Positions 1-6,669 of a stretch of 7,789 bases of DNA are shown in pieces (within the stretch, counting starts at the first letter, position 1; the number at the start of each line of letters is the position of its first letter). The notes below the pieces were generated by a model, which did not search any database, was not told where the DNA came from, and worked only from the letters and a program-made list of their open reading frames with translations. The translations under genes were made by a program, and so were the position numbers. Source of the DNA: Planctomycetia bacterium (GTDB lineage: Bacteria > Planctomycetota > Planctomycetia > Pirellulales > UBA1268); NCBI GenBank assembly GCA_009919445.1, contig RGBY01000113.1, positions 1-7,789 of the forward strand, given 5' to 3'.

Positions 1-38
1 CCATGGCTGAGGCGGCCTGGTTGCTCTTCCCCGAATAA

Positions 39-127
39 GCCGCCGCAGGCCACTCCCTTTCCGCAGACCCCTTGGGGGCTCAGCCACCGGGCCTTAAGTC
101 ACCGGGACACTCGCCCCCGGTGCCTTC
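39..127. repeat. GC-rich intergenic element, copy 1 (upstream of prfB)
   Basis: This gene-free DNA begins with GCCGCCGCAGGCC (39-51), which recurs exactly at 6434-6446. It is followed, in the same order as there, by a C-run/G-run patch (66-78) and a GACAC...CCCCGGTG block. The last part forms a perfect 7-bp hairpin, CACCGGG (100-106) with CCCGGTG (116-122) and a 9-nt loop. The 13-base match plus the colinear order suggests a dispersed intergenic element. I infer this from two diverged copies only. It may also serve as a terminator for a gene lying to the left. No gene is visible between it and prfB at 200. Confidence 0.4.
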
Positions 128-199
128 TGCCGAGTCCAGCAGACGCGATCGAGCGACGCCCCTTTTTCTTCCCTGGTGGCTGCCCGTAGAATCCCGTCC

Positions 200-1322
200 A
201 TGGATACCACTCTCTTTCATCGTGCAGACGAGATTCGCGGCCGGCTCCTCCAACTGCGAGACTCTCTTTGACTACGCTGGTCGTACGTCGGCAGCCAGCA
301 CACTTGAAGGCCGCATGGCTGAGGCTGACTTCTGGAATGACGCCGAAAAGGCGCAGGCCACGGTTGCCAAGCTCAAGCAGATCAATGCGGTCCTCAAGCC
401 GCTCGATGAGGCCATCACTGCAGTCGAGGACCTCGAAGCGCTGACTGATCTTGTCCGCGAGGATGAGTCGCTTGAGGATGAATTGGCCGCTGAAGTCGAG
501 CGGATCGAAAAACTCATCGATCAGCTTGAACTGACCTCACTGCTCAGTGGCCCGCACGACGCCTGCGATGCGCTCGTGTCGATCCATGCCCGTGATGGCG
601 GCACCGACGCGAATGACTGGGCCGAAATGCTGCTGCGGATGTACTCCGCCTGGGCCAACAAGCATGACTTCGACATTGAGCTTCTCGACCGGCAGGACGA
701 CGATGTTGCCGGCATTCAGAATGCCACCGTTGCCATTCGTGGTCCCTGGGCTTACGGCTACCTGCGCGGTGAAATGGGAATCCACCGGCTGGTACGGATT
801 AGCCCCTTCAATGCAGAAGGCAAGCGGCAGACCAGCTTTGCCGCCGTCGACGTCTCCCCTGAGATCAGTGAAGACAACACCGATATTGAAATCCGTGATG
901 AGGACATTCGCGAAGATGTCTTCCGTGCCAGTGGTGCTGGCGGCCAGCATGTCAACAAGACATCGAGTGCCATTCGCCTGACCCACTTCCCATCAGGAAT
1001 TGTCGTGCAGTGTCAGAGCGAGCGAAGTCAGCACAAAAACCGGGCAACCGCGATCAAGATGCTCCGCTCTCGGCTGGCCCGTCTCGATGAGGAAAAACGA
1101 GAAGCCGAGCAGCTCGCCAAGTACAAACTGCAGCCCAAAACGGGCTTTGGCTCCCAGATCAGAAACTATTTTCTGCATCCCGACCAACGGGTGAAGGATC
1201 AGCGAACCGGCCACTATGTCGGCAATTTCCAGAGTGTGCTCGATGGCAATCTGGATGGTTTTCTTGATGCCTTCCTCCGCTGGAAGGCATCTGATGCCGC
1301 CCCGGCGGCGGCCGAAGACTAG
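200..1322 (+). CDS. prfB: Peptide chain release factor 2 (RF2), expressed by programmed +1 frameshift
   Basis: RF2 recognises UGA and UAA stop codons in the ribosomal A site and triggers release of the finished protein. The coding sequence is best read as 200-268 joined to 270-1322, giving 373 residues against about 365 in E. coli. The first 23 codons, from ATG 200, end at an in-frame TGA (269-271). Skipping T269 restores the frame and gives the family sequence LRDSLDY, equivalent to E. coli LRGYLDY. The RF2 stop-recognition tripeptide SPF is at residues 201-203 (bases 801-809). The catalytic GGQ is at 247-249 (bases 939-947), within SGAGGQHVNK. Alanine occupies the position where E. coli K-12 has Thr246. 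The gene ends in TAG, which RF1 reads. An uninterrupted frame reaches back to TTG 72, but its N-terminus resembles no RF2, so I reject it. No clear Shine-Dalgarno precedes ATG 200, so the start is less sure than the frameshift. infA follows on the same strand. Confidence 0.95.
256..272 (+). promoter_or_regulatory. RF2 autoregulatory +1 frameshift site (CTT TGA C)
   Basis: The slippery codon CTT (266-268), stop TGA (269-271) and following C (272) match the canonical RF2 recoding signal. In the known mechanism, low RF2 lets the ribosome pause at UGA and slip +1, so RF2 sets its own level. E. coli has a strong internal Shine-Dalgarno (AGGGGG) three bases before CTT. Here only a weak GAGA (258-261) is seen, four bases before CTT, so the stimulator may be weaker or different. 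Protein similarity to RF2 runs through both frames and meets exactly at this site. Confidence 0.93.
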
Positions 1323-1375
1323 CCATCCCAGAACCTACCGACGCCGACTAGACGAATAGAGGCCGGCAGGATAGG

Positions 1376-1393
1376 GTTGAGTCGATTCTCAAC
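1376..1393 (+). other. Small hairpin just upstream of the infA ribosome binding site
   Basis: GTTGAG (1376-1381) and CTCAAC (1388-1393) form a perfect 6-bp stem with a 6-nt loop. It ends 12 bases before the infA Shine-Dalgarno, in the 92-bp prfB-infA gap. It has no U-tract, so it is a poor terminator candidate. It could affect infA translation or be chance. Confidence 0.25.
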
Positions 1394-1414
1394 ACCACTT
1401 TCCACAGGAACCCC

Positions 1415-1636
1415 ATGGCGGAAAAAGAACAGGCACTCGAGGTCGAAGGCGTCGTCACCCAGGCCCTGGCCAATACCCGATTTCGGGTACAGATTGACGG
1501 CGGCCATATTGTGAACGCTCACGTGGCCGGCAAGATGCGAAAGCACTTCATCCGAATCGTTCCCGGCGACAAAGTTCGGGTCGAACTCTCGCCTTACGAC
1601 CTGACCAAGGGACGGATTACCTTCCGCGAGCGGTAG
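1415..1636 (+). CDS. infA: Translation initiation factor IF-1
   Basis: IF-1 binds the ribosomal A site of the 30S subunit during initiation and works with IF-2 and IF-3. The protein has 73 residues, the usual size (E. coli 72), and consists of a single S1-like OB fold. Diagnostic stretches are visible: EGVV at 11-14, FRV at 23-25, the GKMRK RNA-contact segment at 39-43, GDKV at 51-54 and the C-terminal YDLTKGRI at 61-68. The start is well supported, with AGGAA (1406-1410) four bases before ATG 1415. It lies 92 bp downstream of prfB on the same strand, so co-transcription is possible but unproven. In many bacteria infA sits in or near ribosomal-protein operons; here it follows prfB and converges with tex. 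Confidence 0.97.
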   Translation: MAEKEQALEVEGVVTQALANTRFRVQIDGGHIVNAHVAGKMRKHFIRIVPGDKVRVELSPYDLTKGRITFRER

Positions 1637-1646
1637 AGCCGCCCCT

Positions 1647-1732
1647 CTTGGCAGCGATTGCATGGGTCGAGAAGGCAGAGAACGCAAAGAATAGGTCCGA
1701 GGCCTAGCCTCGCTCAACGCCTCGCTGCCAAG
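1647..1732. terminator. Inverted repeat between convergent infA and tex (possible bidirectional terminator)
   Basis: CTTGGCAGCG (1647-1656) and CGCTGCCAAG (1723-1732) are a perfect 10-bp inverted repeat 66 bases apart. Between them, CGAGGC (1698-1703) and GCCTCG (1707-1712) form a second perfect 6-bp stem with loop CTA. The structure nearly fills the 103-bp gap between the infA and tex stop codons, which fits termination from both sides. There is no T-run on either strand, so it is not a textbook intrinsic terminator. A small structured RNA is an alternative. Confidence 0.4.
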
Positions 1733-1739
1733 GCTTCTA

Positions 1740-4580
1740 TCAGGAATTGTCCTGGCTGTCCCCGGCTGCTTTCTCTTGAGACGGCTGCGCCTCTTCAGCC
1801 ACCGACGCCTCTTCAGCCACCGACGCCTCTTTGGGCACCGACGCCTCTTCAGGTACTGCCTTCGCTTCAGGTACAGGCGGCGGCTCTCCGATGCCTGCCT
1901 GCTCTACCGCATTCGCTACCGCTCCAGCGTTTTCTTTTGCTGGCGGCAAGCCGGCTTCTTCAGCACTTCCGTCAGCCGCACCAGTAGCCGGTGGGATGGC
2001 CAGCTTTACTTCGGCTGGCTCTGGAGATTCAGGACTGGCCTTTTTGCCCCGCCGGCGTTTTTTCTGCTGGGCTGGCTTCTCGGCATCAGGATGCTGGATT
2101 TCAAAAAACTGTTTCAGATCACCAAAGGTCCGCAGTGGAGCCTGGCCAGACTTCATTTCCTCGCTGAGGGCTGGCCGAGGGCCACGCTCCGGACGCGAGG
2201 TGTAGGTCCGTGGCCCACGGGGCGGGCGTTCTCCTTGCCGACCAGCTCGCCTTGGCCTCCCGCTCCCTTCTGCCTTCCTACCAGTTCCTGGTTGCCCCGT
2301 CGGGGCCTTGCCAGCACCCGGCTCTTGAGCCTTCTTCCGAAACGCCTTCCCGCGCCTCTCGCCACGATCCTGCCGGGCTGGCTTTGAACCGGGCTTGATC
2401 ATGGTCAACGACACCCGCCGCCGGTTCTTGTCGACTTCTGTCACCCAGACCCGAACAGCCTGCCCGACAACAACAGCCGCATGCGGGTCGCGGATATAGC
2501 CGCTGGAAAGCTGGCTCAAGTGCACCAATCCACTATCGTGAAGCCCAATATCAATGAAGGCGCCGAAGTCGACTACGTTGAGGACTGAACCTCGCAATTC
2601 CATGCCGACCTCAAGATCCTCAAACTTCATCACTCCCTTCTTGAACAGTGGTTCTGGGAGGTCTTCACGGGGATCCCGGCCTGGCCGCACGCACTGTTCG
2701 GCAATATCAGCCAACAACAGCTTCCCGACACCGAGTTCGGCCGCAACAGCTGGCAGGTCAAGCGTGCCGATGGCATCAGCAATCTCTCGTTGCCGCTCTC
2801 GATCAGTGAGATCAGCCGGCGTCCGACCGACCTTCTGCAGCAACCGTTCAGCAACCTCGTAACTTTCTGGATGGATGCGGGTGGCGTCAAACGGATTGGT
2901 GCCTTCACTGATTTTGAGAAAACCGACCGCTTGAACGAAGGCCGCGTCACCAAAGCCCGGCACTTCTCGAAACTGCTCCCGAGATGTAAACGGCCCCTTC
3001 GCTGCCCGCCAGTCGAGAATGCCTCGAGCCACCGCCTGGTTGAGCCCAGCAACATATCGCAGTAGTGCGGGGCTGGCAGTATTCACATCCACGCCAACAT
3101 AGTTGACGCAGCCTTCCACCACTGCATCAAGCGAGGCATTCAGATGACGTGATTTGACGTCATGCTGATAGAGACCCACACCGATATTCGCAGGTTCAAT
3201 CTTGACCAGTTCAGAGAGTGGATCGAGCAGACGGCGACCAATCGAAACAGCACCACGATAGGCGGCCTCATACTCTGGTAGTTCTTCCCGGGCGTACTGA
3301 CTGGTGGAATAGACACTCGCCCCAGCCTCATTCACGATGACATAGGCGACGTTGTTCTCTTGAAGATCTCCAACTACCAACTCAGCGAGCAGGGTCTCAA
3401 CCTCGCGACCCGCTGTGCCATTCCCAACCGCAATGACGTCGCAGTGGTGCTCACGCACCAATTCAATGATCCGGGTGGCTGCCGCCTCCCGCTGCTCTGG
3501 CTTGCCGATGATATGCAGGATGTCATGGGCTTTGGGGACACCACAGGGATCTATCACAACTGCCTTGCAGCCACTTTTAAAACCCGGGTCAATGGCCAGC
3601 ACCGTTTTACCGGTAACGGGTGGTTGCAGCAGGAGATTCCGCAGATTTCGCGCGAAGACCTCAATGGCATGCTCTTCCGATACTTCCGTCATTTCCCGAC
3701 GAACTTCGCGTTCCAGGCTCGGCAGGATTAGTCGCGTCAGCGCATCACGGCAGCAGTTCCGCAGAAACTCGGCGTGGGGATGATCGGCAGGAACCAGCAG
3801 TTCATCAGCAACCGCCTGAATCTCCTCAGTTGGCCCCTCGATCTTGACCCTGAGGATCTTTGCCCGCTCTCCCCGATTCATTGCCAACACGCGATGCGGC
3901 GGCACCTTCTGGACATGCTCATTAAACTCGAAGTAGTCACGAAAATGCTTCGCCTTCTTCGAGAGTGGTTGCCCCGGCGTTTCAACACGCTGGCTCCGCA
4001 TCCTCCCCTTTTTGAAGAGGAGAGCCCGCAACTGTTGTCGGAGGTCGGCCCGCTCACTAAAAAGGTCAGCAATAATATGACCGACACCCAGAAGAGCATC
4101 CGCCACAGTGGCCACGCCGACATCTTCGTCGACAAAGTCGGCAGCCCGGTTTTCGATCACGGCTGCCTGCGGATCAGCCGCCAGAATTTCTTTGGCAAGC
4201 GGCTCGAGCCGACGCTGCTTAGCCTGCTCGGCCAGGGAAAGGCGGCGTGGCTTGAAGGGCAGATAGAGGTCTTCCAAAACCTTTGGGTTTTCAACTGACT
4301 CAATCTGCTGCTGGAGTTCGGGGGTGAGCTTCCCCTGCCCTTCGATCGTCCGCAGAATCGTCTGCTTCCGATCGGCAATCTGCCGGGCCCGGGCAATGGC
4401 CTCCGCAACGCTCCGGATCTGCAGTTCGTCAAAACCACCAGTCTGATCTCGTCGGTAGCGAGTGATGAAGGGAACGGTGTTCCCCTCATCAAGCAGGTGC
4501 ACAGTGGCAACCACACCTGCCTCCGGCAGGCCCAGCCGCTGCGACATTCTTTCGAGATCGATGACGGTCGTGGAAATCAT
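1740..4580 (-). CDS. tex: Tex-family S1 RNA-binding protein with extended C-terminal tail
   Basis: Tex proteins are cytoplasmic nucleic-acid-binding factors linked to transcription (relatives of eukaryotic Spt6) and to expression of some virulence genes; the exact role here is unknown. Numbered from ATG 4580 (946 residues), the order is: Tex N-terminal region, about 7-185, with the hallmark TVPFITRYRRDQTGGFDE at 35-52; a YqgF/RNase H-like fold starting at LAIDPGFKSGCK, about 328-339; helix-hairpin-helix segments, about 500-560 (REVPGFG); and an S1 domain, about 652-728 (GSVLNVVDFGAFIDIG). After S1 comes a tail of about 218 residues, making the protein much longer than the usual roughly 770-785. 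The tail has an Arg/Gly/Pro-rich basic part, an island LRTFGDLKQFFE (816-827), a KKRRRGKK patch (840-847) and an acidic repeat end. The frame extends to TTG 4634, but ATG 4580 begins typical Tex sequence and has GGCGGA nearby. It converges with infA and diverges from the aminotransferase. Confidence 0.96.
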   Translation of the reverse strand: MISTTVIDLERMSQRLGLPEAGVVATVHLLDEGNTVPFITRYRRDQTGGFDELQIRSVAEAIARARQIADRKQTILRTIEGQGKLTPELQQQIESVENPKVLEDLYLPFKPRRLSLAEQAKQRRLEPLAKEILAADPQAAVIENRAADFVDEDVGVATVADALLGVGHIIADLFSERADLRQQLRALLFKKGRMRSQRVETPGQPLSKKAKHFRDYFEFNEHVQKVPPHRVLAMNRGERAKILRVKIEGPTEEIQAVADELLVPADHPHAEFLRNCCRDALTRLILPSLEREVRREMTEVSEEHAIEVFARNLRNLLLQPPVTGKTVLAIDPGFKSGCKAVVIDPCGVPKAHDILHIIGKPEQREAAATRIIELVREHHCDVIAVGNGTAGREVETLLAELVVGDLQENNVAYVIVNEAGASVYSTSQYAREELPEYEAAYRGAVSIGRRLLDPLSELVKIEPANIGVGLYQHDVKSRHLNASLDAVVEGCVNYVGVDVNTASPALLRYVAGLNQAVARGILDWRAAKGPFTSREQFREVPGFGDAAFVQAVGFLKISEGTNPFDATRIHPESYEVAERLLQKVGRTPADLTDRERQREIADAIGTLDLPAVAAELGVGKLLLADIAEQCVRPGRDPREDLPEPLFKKGVMKFEDLEVGMELRGSVLNVVDFGAFIDIGLHDSGLVHLSQLSSGYIRDPHAAVVVGQAVRVWVTEVDKNRRRVSLTMIKPGSKPARQDRGERRGKAFRKKAQEPGAGKAPTGQPGTGRKAEGSGRPRRAGRQGERPPRGPRTYTSRPERGPRPALSEEMKSGQAPLRTFGDLKQFFEIQHPDAEKPAQQKKRRRGKKASPESPEPAEVKLAIPPATGAADGSAEEAGLPPAKENAGAVANAVEQAGIGEPPPVPEAKAVPEEASVPKEASVAEEASVAEEAQPSQEKAAGDSQDNS
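1789..1860 (-). repeat. 18-bp tandem repeats coding the acidic end of Tex
   Basis: Four head-to-tail 18-bp units are seen. 1789-1806 and 1807-1824 are identical (GCCTCTTCAGCCACCGAC on the + strand). 1825-1842 and 1843-1860 are diverged. On the minus strand they encode a six-residue period, EASVAE, EASVAE, EASVPK, EA-VPE, inside the Tex tail. Because the unit is a multiple of three, copy changes keep the frame, so its number may vary between strains. Confidence 0.85.
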
Positions 4581-4724
4581 CCGTTCCGCCGGTTGACACA
4601 AAAAGGAGGGAATGACGGCCGGCCAGGAAGGCAATCGCAGCGGGGCATCTGCATCTGATTCACCACTGCGTTTAGGTCACCACGTTCGCCGTTCCCCCCC
4701 GAGGGGTCACTGCTACTTGCCGGA

Positions 4725-4794
4725 AGCCAGAAAACCTTCGGTCCGCCGAGGCACCGGTTCACGTCTGCTTTCTGGCTATCATTCGAAACGTGAA
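4725..4794. other. Interleaved inverted repeats with pseudoknot topology
   Basis: AGCCAGAAA (4725-4733) pairs perfectly with TTTCTGGCT (4769-4777). TTCACGT (4758-4764) pairs perfectly with ACGTGAA (4788-4794). The arms alternate (A, B, A', B'), so an RNA covering the region on either strand could form an H-type pseudoknot with stems of 9 and 7 bp. Alternatively the arms could be protein-binding sites near the tex promoter. The 7-bp arms could easily arise by chance; the 9-bp pair is less likely to. Confidence 0.35.
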
Positions 4795-4822
4795 TGTAAA
4801 GCCATCCCACCAACCCTGTCAA
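4793..4822 (-). promoter_or_regulatory. Candidate sigma-70-type promoter for tex
   Basis: On the minus strand a perfect -35 TTGACA (4822-4817) is followed after 18 bases by TACATT (4798-4793). That matches four of six -10 consensus positions, including T1, A2 and T6. It would give a leader of about 205 nt before ATG 4580. It is a consensus match only. Confidence 0.4.
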
Positions 4823-4872
4823 ACTGCGGGGTTTCTGCCCCTCACGTCACTGAGTACCCAGACGGCCTGATC

Positions 4873-4900
4873 TTGACACCTGGGCCGACGGCGAACTAAT
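4873..4900 (+). promoter_or_regulatory. Candidate sigma-70-type promoter for the aminotransferase
   Basis: A perfect -35 TTGACA (4873-4878) is followed after 16 bases by ACTAAT (4895-4900), four of six matches to the -10 consensus. Transcription would start near 4907, leaving a 5' leader of about 95 nt before ATG 5002. It is oriented away from the tex promoter candidate. Confidence 0.4.
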
Positions 4901-4935
4901 CCCCCTGTCTTACCAGCCCGCAACCCGGCCCGGGG

Positions 4936-4963
4936 CGGATGGGATCCGTGAAGAAAAACGGAT
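4936..4963 (+). other. Mutually exclusive hairpins in the aminotransferase leader
   Basis: CGGAT (4936-4940) can pair with ATCCG (4944-4948) over a GGG loop. ATCCGT (4944-4949) can instead pair with ACGGAT (4958-4963) over an A-rich 8-nt loop. The two stems share the middle arm and cannot coexist. They lie in the predicted 5' leader. Stems are short, so a regulatory role is speculative. Confidence 0.25.
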
Positions 4964-5001
4964 TGGAGTGCCTGGGCCAATCATGACGATTTCATAAGGA
5001 A

Positions 5002-6351
5002 ATGCGGCCGGCGACCTTCCGCCTGCCGTCCCCAGTACCCTGCGGAGAATCTGCAGCGATGACAACCGGCCCCGCCTCTCCCTCCGGTGACAACTCATCT
5101 ACCAGTGACGGGCTTCTTGCAAAAGTTCCCCTGCTTGCAATCGACCGGCAGAATGGCCCCCTCCGCGAGCAATTTCGCTGCGTGATTGACCAGGTTTGCG
5201 ACTCAGGTCGTTTTGTCCTCGGCCCAGATGTCAACTCACTCGAAGCTGAACTCGCCGCAGCGCTCGACGTCCCTCACGTCATCGGCTGTGCCTCCGGAAG
5301 CGACGCCCTGCTGCTAGCGCTCATGGCACTTGACCTTGAGCCCGGTGATGAGGTGATTCTGCCAAGCTATACATTTTTTGCCACTGCCAGTGCGGTGACC
5401 CGTTTGGGCGGTGTCCCTGTTTTTGCTGACATCGACCCAAAAACGTTTCTGATCGACCCTCAAGACGTCGCCCGCAGGATCAGCCCACGCACCCGAGCGA
5501 TTATGCCGGTGCACCTATTTGGACAAACGGCTGACATGGATGCCCTGCTCCCTCTTGCCGAGCAGGCCGGACTGCCAGTCATTGAAGATGCCGCTCAGTC
5601 GATCCTTTCAACCTGGCACGGACGCTGCAGTGGTGGCCTCGGTGATGTCGGTTGCTTCAGTTTCTACCCAACCAAAAATCTTGGTGGCTTTGGCGATGGC
5701 GGCTTCCTGACGACAACCCGTGATGATCTGGCGGCTGCCCTCCGCAAGTTACGCGTGCATGGCATGGAGCCTCGCTACTACCACGATGTGGTTGGTATCA
5801 ATAGCCGTCTCGACTCTCTACAGGCCGCGGTGCTGCGGATCAAGCTGCCTCACCTTGATGCCTGGACCACCGATCGTGAACAAAATGCCTCCCGCTACGA
5901 CGATTTATTTACCCGTTGTGGCCTGACTGACGTGATCACGTTACCCACAGCTGATCCGCGGGGACGCCATGCCTGGAACCAGTACGTCATTCGCGTCGCC
6001 GATGGCCAGCGCGATGAGCTGCGGGCGCATTTGAATGCCGTGGGGGTTGGCACCGAAATCTATTACCCGGTTCCGCTTCATCAGCAGCAGTGCTTTGCCT
6101 TCCTCGGCTGGAAAACAGGTGATCTTCCAGTGACTGAGCAAGCCGCCCATGAGTCACTGGCGTTGCCAATCTTCCCCGAACTGGAGCCGGCAGAACAACA
6201 TACGGTTGTTGGCCGAATCGCCCAGTTCTTCGGTCGGTCACCAATCCCGCCAGATACCGCCCGAGCAGACAAAGGCAGCGACGCCCTTGCCGGCCCCCGT
6301 CACTCAAGCCGCACCGGCCTGATCGGTCGGGCGGATGAGGTGCGGTGCTAA
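5002..6351 (+). CDS. DegT/DnrJ/EryC1/StrS-family PLP-dependent aminotransferase
   Basis: This family transfers an amino group, usually from glutamate, to a keto-sugar nucleotide, making amino sugars for surface polysaccharides, glycans or secondary metabolites. Fold-type I motifs are clear (numbered from ATG 5002, 449 residues): GCASGSDALLLAL near 96-108 (PLP phosphate pocket), LPSYTFFATASAV, PVHLFGQTADMD, IEDAAQ with Asp196 (PLP ring nitrogen) and FYPTKNLGGFGDGG with Lys225, the Schiff-base lysine at 5674-5676. The FYPTKNLG/GDGG form resembles the sugar 3-ketoaminotransferase branch, but the substrate cannot be told from the sequence. The start is uncertain. ATG 5002 has AAGGA only one base upstream. 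ATG 5059 (430 residues) has GGAG 11 bases upstream and looks more natural, because family similarity starts only near residue 41. The last roughly 30 residues are a polar tail outside the fold. No sugar-pathway genes are adjacent. Confidence 0.93.
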   Translation: MRPATFRLPSPVPCGESAAMTTGPASPSGDNSSTSDGLLAKVPLLAIDRQNGPLREQFRCVIDQVCDSGRFVLGPDVNSLEAELAAALDVPHVIGCASGSDALLLALMALDLEPGDEVILPSYTFFATASAVTRLGGVPVFADIDPKTFLIDPQDVARRISPRTRAIMPVHLFGQTADMDALLPLAEQAGLPVIEDAAQSILSTWHGRCSGGLGDVGCFSFYPTKNLGGFGDGGFLTTTRDDLAAALRKLRVHGMEPRYYHDVVGINSRLDSLQAAVLRIKLPHLDAWTTDREQNASRYDDLFTRCGLTDVITLPTADPRGRHAWNQYVIRVADGQRDELRAHLNAVGVGTEIYYPVPLHQQQCFAFLGWKTGDLPVTEQAAHESLALPIFPELEPAEQHTVVGRIAQFFGRSPIPPDTARADKGSDALAGPRHSSRTGLIGRADEVRC

Positions 6352-6357
6352 CTATAC

Positions 6358-6388
6358 GCGGAAAAGGCCATCCATGGCCCTTTTCCGC
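6358..6388. terminator. Strong hairpin terminator after the aminotransferase
   Basis: Six bases after the TAA stop, GCGGAAAAGGCCA (6358-6370) pairs with TGGCC (6375-6379) and TTTTCCGC (6381-6388). The result is a 13-bp stem with one bulged C (6380) and loop TCCA. The A4/T4 tracts inside the stem make it similar on both strands, though no long U-tract follows it. Position and strength support a terminator, possibly bidirectional. Confidence 0.7.
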
Positions 6389-6669
6389 TTGAGGGCGTTT
6401 CGTGAGAACGCCAAGGGTTCTCGCAAAACGCAGGCCGCCGCAGGCCCCTCAGGTTATCTCGCCCCGCTTCAGGAAGCCCCCTGCGGAAGCTGGGGGACAA
6501 GCGACACCCTCTACCCCCGGGCTCGCGCCCGGTGTTTTCATAACCCTCGGTGGTTCCCACCTATTGCTTGCGAGAAGCTTCCGCAAACCAGCGACAGAAG
6601 GCCCGGGCATTCTGAAACCCCACGGAGCCCACTACCAACCGGCGGCAGGACGCCGCCAATCAGCTCCAA
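6389..6669. other. Gene-free, hairpin-rich stretch
   Basis: I find no credible gene here. Open frames on both strands (for example 6335-6796 + and 6348-6560 -) translate to Arg/Pro/Ser-rich text and run across hairpins. Structure seen: GGCGTT (6394-6399)/AACGCC (6407-6412) competes with GAGAAC (6404-6409)/GTTCTC (6417-6422). A 9-bp inverted pair TTCTCGCAA (6418-6426)/TTGCGAGAA (6568-6576) brackets the repeat element listed next. The remainder up to 6669 shows nothing recognisable. Confidence 0.5.
6434..6539. repeat. GC-rich intergenic element, copy 2
   Basis: It starts with the same GCCGCCGCAGGCC as positions 39-51. It then shows, in the same order, a CCCCC...GGGGG patch (about 6477-6496) and a GACACCCTC...CCCCCGG...CCGGTG block. 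That block forms CCGGGC (6517-6522)-TCGC-GCCCGG (6527-6532), a perfect 6-bp stem with 4-nt loop followed by TGTTTTC, which is terminator-like on the + strand. It is about 106 bp against 89 bp in copy 1. I infer a dispersed element from these two copies. Confidence 0.4.

Larger units (their letters stand above)
4581..5001. other. Divergent tex / aminotransferase intergenic region
   Basis: About 420 bp lie between the two divergent starts. Beyond the promoters and inverted repeats listed separately, there is a TTGACA at 4593-4598 with no -10 partner, a strong + strand AAGGAGGG (4603-4610) and two small G/C hairpins (near 4695-4706 and 4828-4841). An open frame of 95 codons (4612-4899) follows the AAGGAGGG, but its translation is not protein-like. 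I see no tRNA, SRP RNA, 6S RNA or tmRNA signature. Confidence 0.5.

Noticed and set aside
3..38. Possible C-terminal tail of an upstream + strand gene ending at TAA 36-38
   Set aside because: Only 11 sense codons are visible, too few to support a gene.
72..199. N-terminal extension of prfB in the main frame from TTG 72
   Set aside because: Translation is Pro/Ser/Arg-rich, unlike RF2. It overlaps a hairpin element, and the frameshift reading gives the correct RF2 N-terminus.
1776..2387. 203-codon + strand frame opposite the tex tail
   Set aside because: It is a shadow of the low-complexity GC-rich tex 3' end; the Arg/Leu/Phe-rich repeats are the reverse reading of the 18-bp repeat region.
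4640..4790. Possible small SRP RNA on the minus strand (CAAGTAGCAGTGA-like string)
   Set aside because: The diagnostic tetraloop and symmetric-loop signature (CAGGTCCGGAAGGAAGCAG-like) is absent.
4612..4899. 95-codon + strand frame with AAGGAGGG just upstream
   Set aside because: The Shine-Dalgarno is too close to the ATG (about 1-2 bases). The translation shows no domain or normal protein composition, and it runs across the candidate tex promoter and inverted repeats.
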